This document shows positions 1 to 9,569 of a stretch of DNA of 11,012 nt, in pieces (within the stretch, counting starts at the first letter, position 1; every line of letters starts with the position of its first letter). The notes beneath the pieces were generated by a model. The model saw nothing but the letters and a program-made list of their open reading frames with translations, had not been told where the DNA came from and did no database searches. Location of the stretch: contig JAABSS010000372.1 in assembly GCA_011390235.1 (NCBI GenBank), forward strand, positions 1 through 11,012, given 5' to 3'. The stretch is from Desulfotignum sp. GTDB lineage: Bacteria; Desulfobacterota; Desulfobacteria; Desulfobacterales; Desulfobacteraceae. The position numbers and the translations under genes are program-made.

Positions 1-3000
1 TTGCCTTCTGTAATGGTCCGGCTGACCTTGCCGGTGACCGGATCGATCTGTTCCTGGACCGTGTTGCCGATCTCGATGTCAGCGAACCTGACCCTGCCGG
101 AAACCTCGGTGATGATGGGGGTGGTAAAGGGATCCCAGCTGGCAATGATATCACCGGGCTCGATGGGCACCCCGTTTTTCAAATGCAGGGTGGCGCCGTA
201 AATCACGTTTTCCTTGGCCCGTTCCCTGCCGTCTTCCCCCACAATGGTTACCCCGCCGCCTTTGCGGTTCATGACAATGATTTCATCTGCCGCCGTGGTA
301 ACGGTCTGAAGATTTTCGTTATAGGTAAGAATTCCCCCCACCCGTGCCTTGACTTCCGCCACCTCAACCTTCCGGGAAGCGGTACCGCCGATGTGAAAGG
401 TCCGCATGGTCAACTGGGTGCCGGGCTCACCAATGGACTGGGCCGCTACAATGCCGATGGCCTGACCGATTTCCACAGTGTCGCCGTGGGCCAGGTCCCG
501 GCCGTAGCAACGGGAACACACGCCGTGCTTTGAATTACAGGTCAATACCGAACGGATTTTCACCTTCTGCACACCGGCTGATTCAATTTTGGTCACATGG
601 GCTTCTGTAAGTTCCGTATCAATACCCACAATGAAATCATCAGAATACGGATCTTTGACATCTTCCTGGATCACCCGGCCCAGAATACGTTCCCCCAGGG
701 TCTGGATAATTTCCCCCCCCTCATACAGGGCCTCCACTTCGATGCCGTTGATGGTGCCGCAGTCTTCTTCTATAATGGTGCAGTCCTGGCCCACATCTGC
801 CAGCCGCCGGGTAAGATACCCGGAGTTGGCTGTTTTGAGTGCGGTATCTGCCAGACCTTTTCGGGCACCATGGGTGGAGATAAAGTACTGCAGAACGGAC
901 AACCCTTCCCTGAAACACGCGGTGATGGGGTTTTCAATAATTTCTCCCGAGGGCTTGGCCATGAGACCACGCATACCGGCCAGCTGCCGCATCTGGTCCT
1001 TGGATCCCCTGGCACCTGAATCCGCCATGACATATATGGCGTTGAGCCCTTCCAGGGCCTCGATATTTTTGGCGCCGCTGGGGTTTTTCATGACATCCAT
1101 CATGGCATTGGCAATGTCATCGGTGGCCTGGGCCCAGATATCCACCACCTTATTGTATTTTTCCCCCTGGGTGATCAACCCTTCAGAATACTGGTTTTTG
1201 ATATCCAGGACATTTTTTTCCGCCGCGGCAACAATATCCCATTTCTGGTCCGGTATGATCATGTCATCCACACAGATGGACAATCCGCCCAGGGTGGAAT
1301 ATTTATAACCGATATCCTTGAGCCGGTCGGACAGAATAACCGTTTCCTTGAGCCCGATATTCCGGTAGGCATAGTCAATCAAATTGACAATGGACCCTTT
1401 GTCCATGAGTTTGTTGACCAGTTTGAAAGGAAGGGTGGTTCTACGCTCATCCACTTTAAAGATAGTATATTTTTCCCCCACCATCCGCACATCGGTAAAC
1501 TGTTCCTGTTTCAGGCCGAACAGCTGTTCCACAACCACATCCGACACCTGAAAAAGGTTCTTGAATTCCTTGCGGGTCATAAGATCTGTTTTGCCCCCGG
1601 TCTTTTTAATTTCCTCATCTGCATACTTCTGGAGAACATTTTCAAAGGAATTTCCGGATTTCAACTCTGCCAGGGCAGCTTGACAGTCTTCCAGCGCGTC
1701 GGTACGGATCCGGCTAAGGGCCAGAATGGTATCACCGGGAATAGTTTCCCACAACAGAATGCGGCCTGTGGTGGTGTCATAGATTTCCCCTTCGATCCTG
1801 ACCTTTATTTTGGCATGCAAAGCCAGCTCACCGGCATCAAAGGCATATCTGACCTCTTCAATGGAGGAAAAAATGCTGCCCGCCCCCTGCTGGCTGGCCA
1901 CGGCCCGGGTCATATAGTAGATACCCAGAACAATATCCTGGGTGGGCACAATGATGGGCTGGCCATTGGCCGGGGACAGGATGTTGTTGGTGGAAAGCAT
2001 CATCACCCGGGCTTCGAGCAGTGCTTCCAGGGAAAGGGGCACATGCACCGCCATCTGGTCACCGTCAAAATCCGCGTTGAATGCCGGACATACCAAAGGA
2101 TGCAGCTGGATGGCTTTGCCTTCTATGAGCACCGGTTCAAATGCCTGGAACCCGAGACGGTGAAGGGTAGGTGCCCGGTTGAGCATCACCGGATATTCCT
2201 TGACCACTGATTCCAAAGCATCCCAAACTTCTGTTTCCTCTCTTTCCACCATTTTTTTGGCACTCTTGACAGTGGAAACCAGGCCCTTTTGTTCCAGGTA
2301 GTTATAGATAAAGGGCTTGAACAGCTCCAATGCCATTTTCTTTGGAATACCGCACTGGTGCAGCCGCAGTTCAGATCCCACCGTGATAACGGTACGGCCG
2401 GAATAATCCACCCGTTTTCCAAGCAGGTTCTGACGGAACCGGCCCTGTTTGCCTTTCAAAGTATCGCTCAAAGATTTCAGGGGCCGCTTGTTGGTGCCGG
2501 TAACCACCCGGCCGTGACGGCCGTTGTCAAACAGCACATCCACAGATTCCTGGAGCATGCGTTTTTCATTTCTGACAATGATATCCGGGGCATTGAGATC
2601 CACCAGGCGTTTGAGCCGGTTGTTCCGGTTGAGCACCCGTCGGTACAGATCATTGAGATCTGATGTGGCAAACCGTCCACCCTCCAGGGGAACCAGGGGC
2701 CGCAGATCCGGCGGCAGAATGGGACAGGCGGTCATGATCATGCGGGAGGGCTCGATACCGGAGGTCAAGAATGCGGAAATCACCTTGAGTCGCTTGGCCA
2801 TTTTCTGCTGCTTGGCCACGGATTTGGTAAAATTGATTTCTTCTTTGAGCATGTCATGGATGCCCTGCAGATCCAGCTCATCCAGCAGTTTTAAAATCGC
2901 CTCCGCCCCGATACCGGCCTCAAAATCTTCTCCGAATGTTTCAATGGCTTCATAATACTGGTCATCGGACAGCAGCTGATATTTTTTCAACCCGGTGTCT

Positions 3001-3449
3001 TTGGGGTCAACCACAATATAGGAATCAAAATACAGCACCTTTTCCAGGTTCTTCAACGTCAAATCCAGGGCGTTTCCGATCTTGGAAGGTAGGCTTTTTA
3101 AAAACCAGATATGGGAGACCGGGGATGCCAGTTCAATATGGGCCATGCGCTCGCGCCTCACCTTGGACTGGATAACCTCAACCCCGCATTTTTCGCAGAC
3201 GACCCCCCGGTGCTTCATGCGTTTGTATTTGCCGCAGTTGCACTCATAATCCTTGGTGGGGCCAAAGACCTTGGCACAGAACAACCCGTCCCGCTCCGGT
3301 TTGAAGGTCCGGTAGTTGATGGTTTCCGGTTTTTTTATTTCACCATGGGACCACTCTCTTATCTGGTCAGAAGATGCAAGGCTTATCTGCACTCCCTGAT
3401 AAATCTTGGGATCTTTTGGTTTTGCGAAGAAATCGTATATATTGTCCAA
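1..3449 (-). CDS. rpoC: DNA-directed RNA polymerase subunit beta' (3' end truncated by the window)
   Basis: This is the largest catalytic subunit of RNA polymerase. My translation is open from a TTG at 3449 to the window edge (1149 codons), ending inside the SI3-type insertion; about 300-350 C-terminal residues should lie outside. Visible landmarks are the first zinc site C70, C72, C85, C88; the NADFDGD active-site loop with Mg-binding D460, D462 and D464, at the same numbering as E. coli; the bridge-helix region with ADSGARGS; the second zinc site C897, C971, C978, C981; and the trigger-loop start [13 protein letters not shown]. The second zinc cysteines sit 83 residues later than in E. coli, mainly because of a 99-residue insertion at 572-670 (listed separately). 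The TTG start is chosen because AGGAG lies 6 bases upstream and the product begins MDNIYDFF. The 10-base gap to rpoB implies co-translation. Identity is certain; the start is very likely. Confidence 0.98.
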   Translation of the reverse strand, partial: MDNIYDFFAKPKDPKIYQGVQISLASSDQIREWSHGEIKKPETINYRTFKPERDGLFCAKVFGPTKDYECNCGKYKRMKHRGVVCEKCGVEVIQSKVRRERMAHIELASPVSHIWFLKSLPSKIGNALDLTLKNLEKVLYFDSYIVVDPKDTGLKKYQLLSDDQYYEAIETFGEDFEAGIGAEAILKLLDELDLQGIHDMLKEEINFTKSVAKQQKMAKRLKVISAFLTSGIEPSRMIMTACPILPPDLRPLVPLEGGRFATSDLNDLYRRVLNRNNRLKRLVDLNAPDIIVRNEKRMLQESVDVLFDNGRHGRVVTGTNKRPLKSLSDTLKGKQGRFRQNLLGKRVDYSGRTVITVGSELRLHQCGIPKKMALELFKPFIYNYLEQKGLVSTVKSAKKMVEREETEVWDALESVVKEYPVMLNRAPTLHRLGFQAFEPVLIEGKAIQLHPLVCPAFNADFDGDQMAVHVPLSLEALLEARVMMLSTNNILSPANGQPIIVPTQDIVLGIYYMTRAVASQQGAGSIFSSIEEVRYAFDAGELALHAKIKVRIEGEIYDTTTGRILLWETIPGDTILALSRIRTDALEDCQAALAELKSGNSFENVLQKYADEEIKKTGGKTDLMTRKEFKNLFQVSDVVVEQLFGLKQEQFTDVRMVGEKYTIFKVDERRTTLPFKLVNKLMDKGSIVNLIDYAYRNIGLKETVILSDRLKDIGYKYSTLGGLSICVDDMIIPDQKWDIVAAAEKNVLDIKNQYSEGLITQGEKYNKVVDIWAQATDDIANAMMDVMKNPSGAKNIEALEGLNAIYVMADSGARGSKDQMRQLAGMRGLMAKPSGEIIENPITACFREGLSVLQYFISTHGARKGLADTALKTANSGYLTRRLADVGQDCTIIEEDCGTINGIEVEALYEGGEIIQTLGERILGRVIQEDVKDPYSDDFIVGIDTELTEAHVTKIESAGVQKVKIRSVLTCNSKHGVCSRCYGRDLAHGDTVEIGQAIGIVAAQSIGEPGTQLTMRTFHIGGTASRKVEVAEVKARVGGILTYNENLQTVTTAADEIIVMNRKGGGVTIVGEDGRERAKENVIYGATLHLKNGVPIEPGDIIASWDPFTTPIITEVSGRVRFADIEIGNTVQEQIDPVTGKVSRTITEG
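1440..1736 (-). other. Parvulin (PpiC)-like domain inserted in RpoC
   Basis: Residues 572-670 of RpoC have no counterpart in E. coli beta', where P584 is followed directly by KGLPYS; here P571 and TTLPF (from T671) flank 99 extra residues. The insert follows the parvulin order: a first strand (ILALSRIR), a helix with LKSGNSF and KYAD, a GG pair at 618-619, a helix ending QLFGLK, and a last strand [11 protein letters not shown]. Compared from memory with E. coli PpiC, the two conserved histidines (HILV and GYHI) are replaced by S579 and T662, and the GQM methionine by F629. Isomerase activity therefore seems unlikely. The insert falls in or next to the pore (Rpb1 domain 3) region, about 60 residues before the rim helices. 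It is in frame, without stops, and uses codons like its surroundings, so it is an inherited domain rather than a broken gene. The parvulin assignment is by eye and needs a profile search. Confidence 0.72.
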
Positions 3450-3462
3450 TGTTTTCTCCTTA
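3447..3462 (-). promoter_or_regulatory. rpoC ribosome binding site overlapping the rpoB stop
   Basis: On the minus strand the rpoB stop TAA is the beginning of TAAGGAG. AGGAG (3460-3456) stands 6 bases before TTG at 3449-3447. No ATG or GTG exists in a suitable position, so this site decides the non-ATG start of rpoC. A terminating rpoB ribosome would cover this site, which suggests translational coupling that helps keep beta and beta' in balance (inference). Confidence 0.85.
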
Positions 3463-6400
3463 TTTGCTGCCTTCTATAAGATTCATATCCAGACCCAGAC
3501 TATTGAGTTCTTTAATCAAGACCCTGAATGATTCAGGCATGCCCGGCTCCAGGACGCTCTGGCCCTTTACTATTTTCTCGTACATGCGGGTTCTGCCTGT
3601 CATATCATCGGATTTGACGGTCAAAAATTCCTGCAGGGCATGGGCTGCACCGTAGGCTTCCATGGCCCAGACTTCCATCTCACCCAGACGCTGGCCACCG
3701 AACTGGGCCTTGCCGCCCAGAGGCTGCTGGGTGACCAGGGAATAGGGACCGATGGACCGGGCATGCAGCTTGTCATCCACCAGATGGTGGAGCTTGAGCA
3801 TATACATGGTGCCCACAGTGACCGGCGTGTCGAACGCTTCACCGGTTCTGCCGTCATACAGGGTGGATTGACCGGATCGCAGGTAGCCGGACATTTCAAT
3901 GAGATCCTTGATCTCATCTTCAGTGGCCCCGTCAAATACCGGGGTGGCCGTGTGCACACCATTTTTGTAAAGGTCTGCAAATGTAATCAATTCAGGTTCG
4001 TCCATGGTGTCAATTTTGTCGGCCAGCACATCAGGGATACCATCTGCTTTCTGCTTGAGGGTCAAAGAAAAAATACTTTTCATCTTGTTTCTCAGCTCGG
4101 AAAGCTTTTTTTCTTCCAACAGGTCGTTGATCTGCTGACCCAGGCCAAATGCTGCCAGACCCAGATGAATCTCCAGAATCTGCCCCACATTCATCCGGGA
4201 GGGTACGCCCAATGGATTGAGCACCATATCAACCGGTCTGCCATCGGCAAAATACGGCAGGTCCTCCACCCGTAAAATCCGGGAAACAACGCCCTTGTTC
4301 CCGTGCCGGCCGGCCATTTTATCACCCACAGACAATACCCGTTCCATGGCAACACTGATTTTGATGAGTTTGAGAACACCCGGGGGCAGGTCATCTCCTT
4401 TTTCAAACCGGGATACCTGGCGGTTGAAATGGTCCCGGGCTTTTTTAATCTGCTCCTGGGCCTGTTCCAGAATAACCTGGGCCCGTTCAGTGGCCACGGC
4501 ATCTTCCACGGAAAGGTTTACCAGAGAGGAAACAGGAATGCCGTCAAAAACCCCGGGCTTGATCTTGAGCCCTTCTTTCACTATGATTTTGCCCGATTTT
4601 TCAAGATCGGTGAGCACTGTATGGCCGTCCAGAACAGATTCTATCTTTTCTCTGGCCACCTGGGAAATAATACGGATTTCATCATCCCTGTCTTTTTCCA
4701 GACGTTCAATTTCCTCATCCTCGATGAGCCGGGTTCTGTCGTCCTTGGGCAGTCCCCGCCGTGAAAAGACCTTTGCATCAATGACCTTGCCCTTGACACC
4801 CGGGGGAACGGTCAAAGAAGTGTCTTTGACATCACCTGCTTTTTCACCGAAAATGGCCCGGAGCAGTTTTTCTTCAGGTGACAACTGGGTTTCCCCTTTG
4901 GGGGTGATTTTACCCACCAGGATATCTCCGGGATATACCTCAGCACCCAGGCGGATAATTCCGCTTTCATCCAGGTTTTTCAATGCCTCTTCTCCGACAT
5001 TGGGAATATCTCTGGTAATTTCTTCTTTTCCCAGCTTGGTATCCCGGGCCAACACTTCAAATTCTTCCACATGTACAGAGGTATACACCCCGTCTTTTAC
5101 AAACCGTTCGCTCACCAGAATGGAATCTTCATAGTTGTATCCGTCCCAGGGCATGAACGCCACCGTAACATTCTTACCCAGGGCCAGTTCCCCCATTTCA
5201 GTGGACGGTCCGTCGGCAATGACCTGGCCTTTTTTCACCTGTTCTCCCTTTTCCACTATGGGCCGGTGGTTAAAGCAGGTGTTTTGATTGGACCGGACAA
5301 ATTTGCTGCAGCTGTAAATGGAAACCGCTTTTTCAAAGCCACCTGATTCATGGTCATCGTTTCTGACCACAATGCGTTTGGCATCCACATCCACAACGAT
5401 TCCGTCATAATCGGCCACGATGGTAACCCCGGAATCCCTTGCCACAACACTTTCCATACCGGTGCCCACAAGCGGGGCCTCGCTGCGGATAAGGGGCACG
5501 GCCTGGCGCTGCATATTGGACCCCATAAGTGCCCGGTTGGCATCGTCATTTTCCAGAAACGGAATCAGGGCAGCAGACACAGATACCAGCTGGTTGGGGG
5601 ATACGTCCATATATTTGACTTCCGGCGGGGTGACCATTTCAAATTCACCCGCCACCCGGGCAGACACCCGGGGATTGATAAACCGTCCTTCCGGGTCCAG
5701 GGGGGCATTGGCCTGGGCAATGGGATGGTCTTTTTCCTCAAATGCACTCAAATGCCGGATATCCTTGCTGGCCACTGAATTGTCCACCAGACGGAAAGGG
5801 GTTTCAATAAAACCGTACTCGTTCACCCGGCCGTAGGTACACAAAGAGACAATCAAACCGATATTGGGTCCTTCCGGGGTTTCAATGGGACAGATCCTTC
5901 CATAATGGGAAGGGTGCACATCCCGTACTTCAAACCCGGCCCGTTCCCGGGTAAGCCCCCCCGGTCCCAAAGCAGAAAGCCGGCGTTTATGTGTGGTTTC
6001 AGACAAGGGGTTGGTCTGGTCCATGAACTGGGACAGCTGGGAGGTGCCGAAAAACTCCCGGACCACTGCAGAAACCGGCTTGGGATTGACCAGATCATGG
6101 GGCATCATGGCATCCACTTCCTGCATGCTCATCTTTTCCTTGATAGCGCGCTCCATTCTGATCAGTCCGATGCGGTAATGGTTTTCCAGCAGTTCCCCCA
6201 CGGCCCGGACCCGTCTGTTTCCCAGATGATCGATATCATCCACCTGGCCCTGGGTGTCTTTGAGTTCGATCAGGGTGGCGGCAGTGAGCAGCACATCTTC
6301 TTTTCTCAAGGTCTTGACATCAATTTTGGTATCCACACCCAGGCGGTGGTTCATTTTCAACCGCCCCACTTTGGACAGATCATAGTATGCCTGGCGGAAG

Positions 6401-7587
6401 AACAAATGGTCGATAAAATCCTGGGCCACTTCAATGGTGGCAGGGTTGCCGGGACGAAGGCGGCGGTAAATGTCCATTAACGCCACTTCCCTTGCATCCA
6501 CTTTATCGCTCACCAGGGTTTTGCGCATGGCATCGGAACTTCTGGAATCCACATACAGGATATGAAAATCATTGATGCCCTTTTTTTCCATGAATTCAAA
6601 GGTATCTTCTGCAATAAGCTCTCCGGCTTTAAACAGCACATCACCGGTTTCAGGATCTAAAAGGGTTCTGGCAAAAGCCTTGTCCAAAAGATCGTCATCT
6701 GAAACAGGAATGAAATCCAATCCCTCATCTGCCAGTTGTTTTAAAGCCCGTTTTGTAAAAATTCTTCCCTGTTTCACCACAATATCACCGGATTCAGGCG
6801 ATTTCACATCATAACTGGCCCTTTGGCGGACCAGATTTTCAGGAACAAACTCCTTAAAAAACGAGCCTTTTTTCTTAACCATACGTTCTTTTCTATAGAA
6901 AAAATCAAGGATGTCTTCACTGGTATATCCAAAGGCTTTGAACAAAATGGACACCGGAAATTTGCGGCGCCTGTCAATACGGATATTGATAATATCCTTG
7001 GCGTCAATTTCCATGTCAATCCAGGAACCGCGTACCGGAATAATCCTGGCATTGTAAATGATTTTGCCCGAGGAATAGTTCTTGCCTTTGTCATGGTCAA
7101 AAAATACGCCGGATGACCGGTGCAGCTGACTGACGACCGCCCTTTCGGTACCGTTGATGATAAAGGTGCCCTGCCTTGTCATCAGGGGTATGGTGCCAAA
7201 ATAGATTTCCTGTTCCTTGATATCCCGGATGGCGGAGGTCCCGGTATCCTTGTCATGGTCATATACCACCAGACGTACCCGGATATTGACAGGGATATCA
7301 TAGGTCATGCCCCGGCTGATACATTCTTTCATGGAATGTTTGCTTTCGCCAAAAGAATAGGAAACATATTCCAGGGATGCGGTATCGGTAAAATCCTTGA
7401 TGGGAAAAACCGATTTGAACACGGCATGAAGCCCCTTTTCTTCTCTGTCCCGGGCCGGGGTTTCACGTTGCAGAAAACTTTCAAAAGAATTGCGCTGCAT
7501 CCCGATCAAATCGGGAATGTCAATAATTTTTCTCTTACTGCCAAACTCTTTTCTGATACGCTTATTCGTCAAAAGACTATCGGTCAT
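3460..7587 (-). CDS. rpoB: DNA-directed RNA polymerase subunit beta
   Basis: This is the second large RNA polymerase subunit, forming the opposite jaw of the active-site cleft and the rifampicin pocket. The protein is 1375 residues from ATG at 7587 (E. coli 1342). Visible in order: the N-terminal protrusion/lobe with an E. coli-type lobe insertion; the rifampicin region with SQLSQFMDQ around M522; the [16 protein letters not shown] block; YEDSIL with E820/D821 (E. coli E813/D814); a charged coiled-coil insertion of the SI2/betai9 type at roughly 950-1075; [12 protein letters not shown] with K1090 (E. coli K1065); and the conserved C-terminal block with [25 protein letters not shown] 12 bases upstream (7599) is in frame but overlaps the GGGAGA ribosome binding site, so ATG is preferred. 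Key rifampicin contacts D523, H533 and S538 are wild type, so a sensitive enzyme is expected (inference). Confidence 0.99.
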   Translation of the reverse strand: MTDSLLTNKRIRKEFGSKRKIIDIPDLIGMQRNSFESFLQRETPARDREEKGLHAVFKSVFPIKDFTDTASLEYVSYSFGESKHSMKECISRGMTYDIPVNIRVRLVVYDHDKDTGTSAIRDIKEQEIYFGTIPLMTRQGTFIINGTERAVVSQLHRSSGVFFDHDKGKNYSSGKIIYNARIIPVRGSWIDMEIDAKDIINIRIDRRRKFPVSILFKAFGYTSEDILDFFYRKERMVKKKGSFFKEFVPENLVRQRASYDVKSPESGDIVVKQGRIFTKRALKQLADEGLDFIPVSDDDLLDKAFARTLLDPETGDVLFKAGELIAEDTFEFMEKKGINDFHILYVDSRSSDAMRKTLVSDKVDAREVALMDIYRRLRPGNPATIEVAQDFIDHLFFRQAYYDLSKVGRLKMNHRLGVDTKIDVKTLRKEDVLLTAATLIELKDTQGQVDDIDHLGNRRVRAVGELLENHYRIGLIRMERAIKEKMSMQEVDAMMPHDLVNPKPVSAVVREFFGTSQLSQFMDQTNPLSETTHKRRLSALGPGGLTRERAGFEVRDVHPSHYGRICPIETPEGPNIGLIVSLCTYGRVNEYGFIETPFRLVDNSVASKDIRHLSAFEEKDHPIAQANAPLDPEGRFINPRVSARVAGEFEMVTPPEVKYMDVSPNQLVSVSAALIPFLENDDANRALMGSNMQRQAVPLIRSEAPLVGTGMESVVARDSGVTIVADYDGIVVDVDAKRIVVRNDDHESGGFEKAVSIYSCSKFVRSNQNTCFNHRPIVEKGEQVKKGQVIADGPSTEMGELALGKNVTVAFMPWDGYNYEDSILVSERFVKDGVYTSVHVEEFEVLARDTKLGKEEITRDIPNVGEEALKNLDESGIIRLGAEVYPGDILVGKITPKGETQLSPEEKLLRAIFGEKAGDVKDTSLTVPPGVKGKVIDAKVFSRRGLPKDDRTRLIEDEEIERLEKDRDDEIRIISQVAREKIESVLDGHTVLTDLEKSGKIIVKEGLKIKPGVFDGIPVSSLVNLSVEDAVATERAQVILEQAQEQIKKARDHFNRQVSRFEKGDDLPPGVLKLIKISVAMERVLSVGDKMAGRHGNKGVVSRILRVEDLPYFADGRPVDMVLNPLGVPSRMNVGQILEIHLGLAAFGLGQQINDLLEEKKLSELRNKMKSIFSLTLKQKADGIPDVLADKIDTMDEPELITFADLYKNGVHTATPVFDGATEDEIKDLIEMSGYLRSGQSTLYDGRTGEAFDTPVTVGTMYMLKLHHLVDDKLHARSIGPYSLVTQQPLGGKAQFGGQRLGEMEVWAMEAYGAAHALQEFLTVKSDDMTGRTRMYEKIVKGQSVLEPGMPESFRVLIKELNSLGLDMNLIEGSK

Positions 7588-7597
7588 GATCTCTCCC
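7588..7597 (-). promoter_or_regulatory. rpoB ribosome binding site, fixes the ATG start
   Basis: GGGAGA on the minus strand (7597-7592) lies 5 bases before ATG 7587 when measured from GGAG. It rules out the in-frame TTG at 7599-7597, whose last base is the first base of this site. Confidence 0.8.
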
Positions 7598-7670
7598 AAA
7601 AAGTGAGTTTTTCCAACCGTAAAAGCGGAGGTACGGCCCGATTGCCTTACCCCCGCGCAGGGTTTTATGC

Positions 7671-7698
7671 ATAAAGCGAAAATATTTTACCGCTTTAT
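7671..7698 (-). promoter_or_regulatory. Bulged hairpin in the rplL-rpoB spacer
   Basis: The 115-base spacer between rplL and rpoB holds a perfect 8-bp inverted repeat, ATAAAGCG (7671-7678) and CGCTTTAT (7691-7698). In the transcript the stem can continue for three A-U pairs past a GU bulge, leaving a four-base loop. No U-tract follows, so it is not an ordinary intrinsic terminator. In E. coli the same spacer carries a partial terminator and an RNase III processing site; a comparable role here in setting rpoBC expression or separating the messages is inference. Confidence 0.5.
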
Positions 7699-7702
7699 AA
7701 AA

Positions 7703-8092
7703 TTATTTTACAGAAACCTGGGCTCCGGCTCCCTCAAGCTGTGCTTTGATCTTATCAGCTTCTTCTTTGGGGATACCCTCTTTTACAGGTTTGGGTGCTT
7801 CTTCAACCAGTGCTTTGGCTTCTTTAAGGCCAAGACCGGTTATGGCTCTGACTTCTTTGATAACATTGATTTTTTTGTCCCCGATTGCTTCAAGAACAAC
7901 ATCAAATTCTGTTTTTTCTTCTTCAGCAGCACCTGCGTCTGCACCTGCAGGCATGGCACCGCCGGCAAAGGCAACCGGAGCAGCCGCGCTTACCCCGAAT
8001 TTTTCTTCAAGTTCTTTTATCAGTTCAGACAGGTCAAGAACTGTCATATTGGCGATGAATTCAATAACATCATCTTTTGTGATATCAGCCAT
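7703..8092 (-). CDS. rplL: 50S ribosomal protein L7/L12
   Basis: This is the multicopy acidic stalk protein of the large subunit, which recruits translation factors (EF-Tu, EF-G, IF2) and stimulates their GTPase activity. At 129 residues it is slightly longer than E. coli L12 (about 120). The N-terminal dimerisation and L10-binding segment spans about residues 1-32. A flexible Ala/Gly-rich hinge follows (about 35-56). The C-terminal factor-binding domain contains the hallmark [15 protein letters not shown] and ends in VSVK. GGAG lies 7 bases before the ATG. It follows rplJ by 87 bases, which leaves room for its own translation control and the higher dose of L12 needed per L10. Confidence 0.99.
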   Translation of the reverse strand: MADITKDDVIEFIANMTVLDLSELIKELEEKFGVSAAAPVAFAGGAMPAGADAGAAEEEKTEFDVVLEAIGDKKINVIKEVRAITGLGLKEAKALVEEAPKPVKEGIPKEEADKIKAQLEGAGAQVSVK

Positions 8093-8133
8093 TTTAATCT
8101 CCTAAATCATTAACACGTAAAGTATATGAAATA

Positions 8134-8174
8134 TTGCAGTTAAGTATAAACATTAATGGAAAAAGATACTGCAA
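8134..8174 (-). promoter_or_regulatory. Inverted repeat in the rplJ-rplL spacer
   Basis: The perfect 7-bp arms TTGCAGT (8134-8140) and ACTGCAA (8168-8174) enclose a 27-base A/T-rich loop. They fill most of the 87 bases between rplJ and rplL. The stem is too weakly looped and lacks a U-tract for a terminator. A role in RNA processing, or in insulating rplL translation from rplJ, is possible but unproven. Confidence 0.35.
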
Positions 8175-8179
8175 GAAAA

Positions 8180-8704
8180 TCAGGCAGCGTCTTTTTGATC
8201 TTTGATGCCGTTGAGCACGTTGACAAAACCTCTGGGCACACCAGCCAGAACATTGACAAACGATGTGGGTACCGCATTGAGCGTATAGACCAGTTTGCCA
8301 AGCAGTTCTTCTCTGGACGGCATTTTGGCCAGCTCTTTTATCTGGTCAACGCCCAACAGGCTGCCGTTGAAAGCAGCGGCTTTGATTTCCAGCTTTTCAT
8401 TGTCTTTTGCAAAATCAACAAGAATTTTTGCCGGTGCCACAGGATCTGTATCAGACAGAACTATGGCGCTGGGACCCTTGAAAAACTCCTGCATCAAAGC
8501 GCAGTCAGTATTCTGAGAGGCCAGGCTTAAGATGGTATTTTTAACAACTTCCATCTGCACCCCGGCTTCCCTGAGACTGGCCCGAAGATCGGTCATTTTC
8601 TGGACATTAATACCTTTGTAGTCGACAAGAATTGAAATCTGGGCAGCTGCCAGCTGCTTTGCCAGACGTTCCACCAATTCTTTTTTCTGGGAAATATTCA
8701 GCAT
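8180..8704 (-). CDS. rplJ: 50S ribosomal protein L10
   Basis: L10 anchors the stalk. Its N-terminal domain binds 23S rRNA with L11, and its C-terminal helix carries L12 dimers. It is also the translational repressor of its own operon in characterised bacteria. The product is 174 residues (E. coli 165) and shows the family pattern: a start with KKELVERLAKQL, the conserved core ILVDYKGINVQKMTDLR, VVKNTILSLA, and the GPSAIVLS segment near residues 77-84. The C-terminal stretch from about 135 is the L12-binding region. The ATG is preceded by a strong AAAGGAGGTG, but that element can be buried in a hairpin (listed separately). It is the first gene of the rplJ-rplL-rpoB-rpoC half of the cluster. 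Confidence 0.99.
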   Translation of the reverse strand: MLNISQKKELVERLAKQLAAAQISILVDYKGINVQKMTDLRASLREAGVQMEVVKNTILSLASQNTDCALMQEFFKGPSAIVLSDTDPVAPAKILVDFAKDNEKLEIKAAAFNGSLLGVDQIKELAKMPSREELLGKLVYTLNAVPTSFVNVLAGVPRGFVNVLNGIKDQKDAA

Positions 8705-8710
8705 TTTTTA

Positions 8711-8739
8711 CACCTCCTTTCTTTAGAAATTCGAAGGTG
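8711..8739 (-). promoter_or_regulatory. Hairpin sequestering the rplJ Shine-Dalgarno
   Basis: In the minus-strand RNA, CACCUUC (8739-8733) pairs with GGAGGUG (8717-8711) over seven consecutive pairs, one of them G-U. After a three-base bulge, UUUC (8729-8726) pairs with GAAA (8721-8718) around a UAAA loop. The whole GGAGG ribosome binding site of rplJ is inside the stem. The same CACCU can instead pair with AGGUGC in the upstream leader (8818-8813), which would free the site. Confidence 0.6.
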
Positions 8740-8772
8740 CCAACAAAACCAAAACAAATAATGAAAATCTTG

Positions 8773-8831
8773 TGTCTCGGCAGGCCGGCAATTCCGATTA
8801 TACGCTTGTGGCGCACCTACTGTCTGGGACA
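8773..8831 (-). promoter_or_regulatory. L10 leader RNA (autoregulatory kink-turn element)
   Basis: The rplA-rplJ spacer carries the conserved L10-leader pattern. On the minus strand UGUC (8831-8828) pairs with GACA (8776-8773), and GUAGG (8820-8816) pairs with CCUGC (8784-8780). They are separated by an asymmetric internal loop, CCAGACA opposite CGA, as in the kink-turn bound by the L10-L12 complex. In studied bacteria this element lets free L10-L12 repress translation of rplJ. Position directly before rplJ and the motif agree; the family assignment is from memory of the consensus. Confidence 0.8.
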
Positions 8832-8852
8832 GGTTACTGCTTATGGTATCAG

Positions 8853-9545
8853 TTACTTGATCAACATGGGGTCAACTTTGATTCCCGGCCCCATGGTTGA
8901 TGAAACACTGATGGTTTTTAAATAGGTTCCCTTGCTGGACGCTGGCCGCAAAGCAACCACTTTGTCCAGAAATGCCTTGACATTTTCAGTGAGTTTTTCC
9001 GGTCCAAAAGAAACTTTGCCCACTGGCGCATGCACAATACCGGCTTTTTCCACCCGGAAATCAATTTTTCCGGCCTTAAGCTCCTGGATGGCTTTTCCTA
9101 GTTCAAAGGTCACCGTGCCGGTTTTTGCGTTGGGCATCAGACCCCTGGGTCCGAGAATTCTGCCCAGTTTTCCTACCGTTCCCATCATATCAGGCGTAGC
9201 AATGGCTTTGTCAAAACCAAACCATCCTTCCTTGATTTTTTCCACCACCTCATCGGTTGCAATGAAATCAGCACCCGCATCCAGGGCTTCCTGCTCTTTT
9301 TCCCCTTTGGCAAATACCAATACCGTGACAGTTTTACCAAGGCCGTTGGGCAAAACCACTGTACCCCGAACCATCTGGTCGGCATGCCGCGGATCAACCC
9401 CGAGTCTCACTGCAACATCAACGGTTTCATCAAATCTCACATGGCTTGAAGAAACTGCGAGTTCCAAGGCCTCCAATGGAGTGTATTGCACGGTTCTGTC
9501 AATCTTTTTGAGCACTTCTGTATGTTTTTTACTCCGCTTTGGCAT
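8853..9545 (-). CDS. rplA: 50S ribosomal protein L1
   Basis: L1 binds the mobile L1 stalk of 23S rRNA and helps release deacylated tRNA from the E site; in several bacteria it also represses its own operon. From ATG 9545 the product is 230 residues (E. coli 234). Recognisable segments are [29 protein letters not shown], and the L1 signature [15 protein letters not shown]. The C-terminus has [13 protein letters not shown]. An in-frame GTG at 9554 would add three residues, but no ribosome binding site sits at the right distance for it. The ATG has only a weak GAG-like site, so translation probably depends on coupling to rplK, 24 bases upstream. Confidence 0.98.
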   Translation of the reverse strand: MPKRSKKHTEVLKKIDRTVQYTPLEALELAVSSSHVRFDETVDVAVRLGVDPRHADQMVRGTVVLPNGLGKTVTVLVFAKGEKEQEALDAGADFIATDEVVEKIKEGWFGFDKAIATPDMMGTVGKLGRILGPRGLMPNAKTGTVTFELGKAIQELKAGKIDFRVEKAGIVHAPVGKVSFGPEKLTENVKAFLDKVVALRPASSKGTYLKTISVSSTMGPGIKVDPMLIK

Positions 9546-9569
9546 TTTTTTCACTCTTATACTATAATG

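Noticed and set aside
589..1308. Plus-strand open frame of 239 codons opposite rpoC
   Set aside because: Its composition is typical of an antisense shadow, and the minus strand here encodes the conserved bridge-helix region and second zinc-site cysteine of RpoC.
1440..1736. Frameshift, intron or intein explanation for the extra RpoC segment
   Set aside because: The frame stays open on both sides with conserved RpoC sequence. There are no splice-type intein residues (no Cys/Ser start with His-Asn end), and the segment reads as a compact protein domain.
4217..5134. Long plus-strand open frame of about 305 codons opposite rpoB
   Set aside because: It is Ser/Arg/Pro-rich, matches no family I know, and lies wholly inside the well-conserved antisense rpoB. 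It is a shadow of rpoB codon bias.
6001..6060. Substitutions in the rifampicin cluster of RpoB (T525, T531, L537 relative to E. coli)
   Set aside because: The main resistance positions D523, H533 and S538 are wild type, so these look like ordinary lineage differences rather than a resistance signature.
7588..7599. TTG at 7599 as the rpoB start
   Set aside because: It overlaps the GGGAGA ribosome binding site that serves ATG 7587 and would add four residues not expected in RpoB.
9546..9554. GTG at 9554 as the rplA start
   Set aside because: No ribosome binding site is at a usable distance, and the ATG at 9545 gives a product nearer the expected N-terminus. It is not fully excluded.
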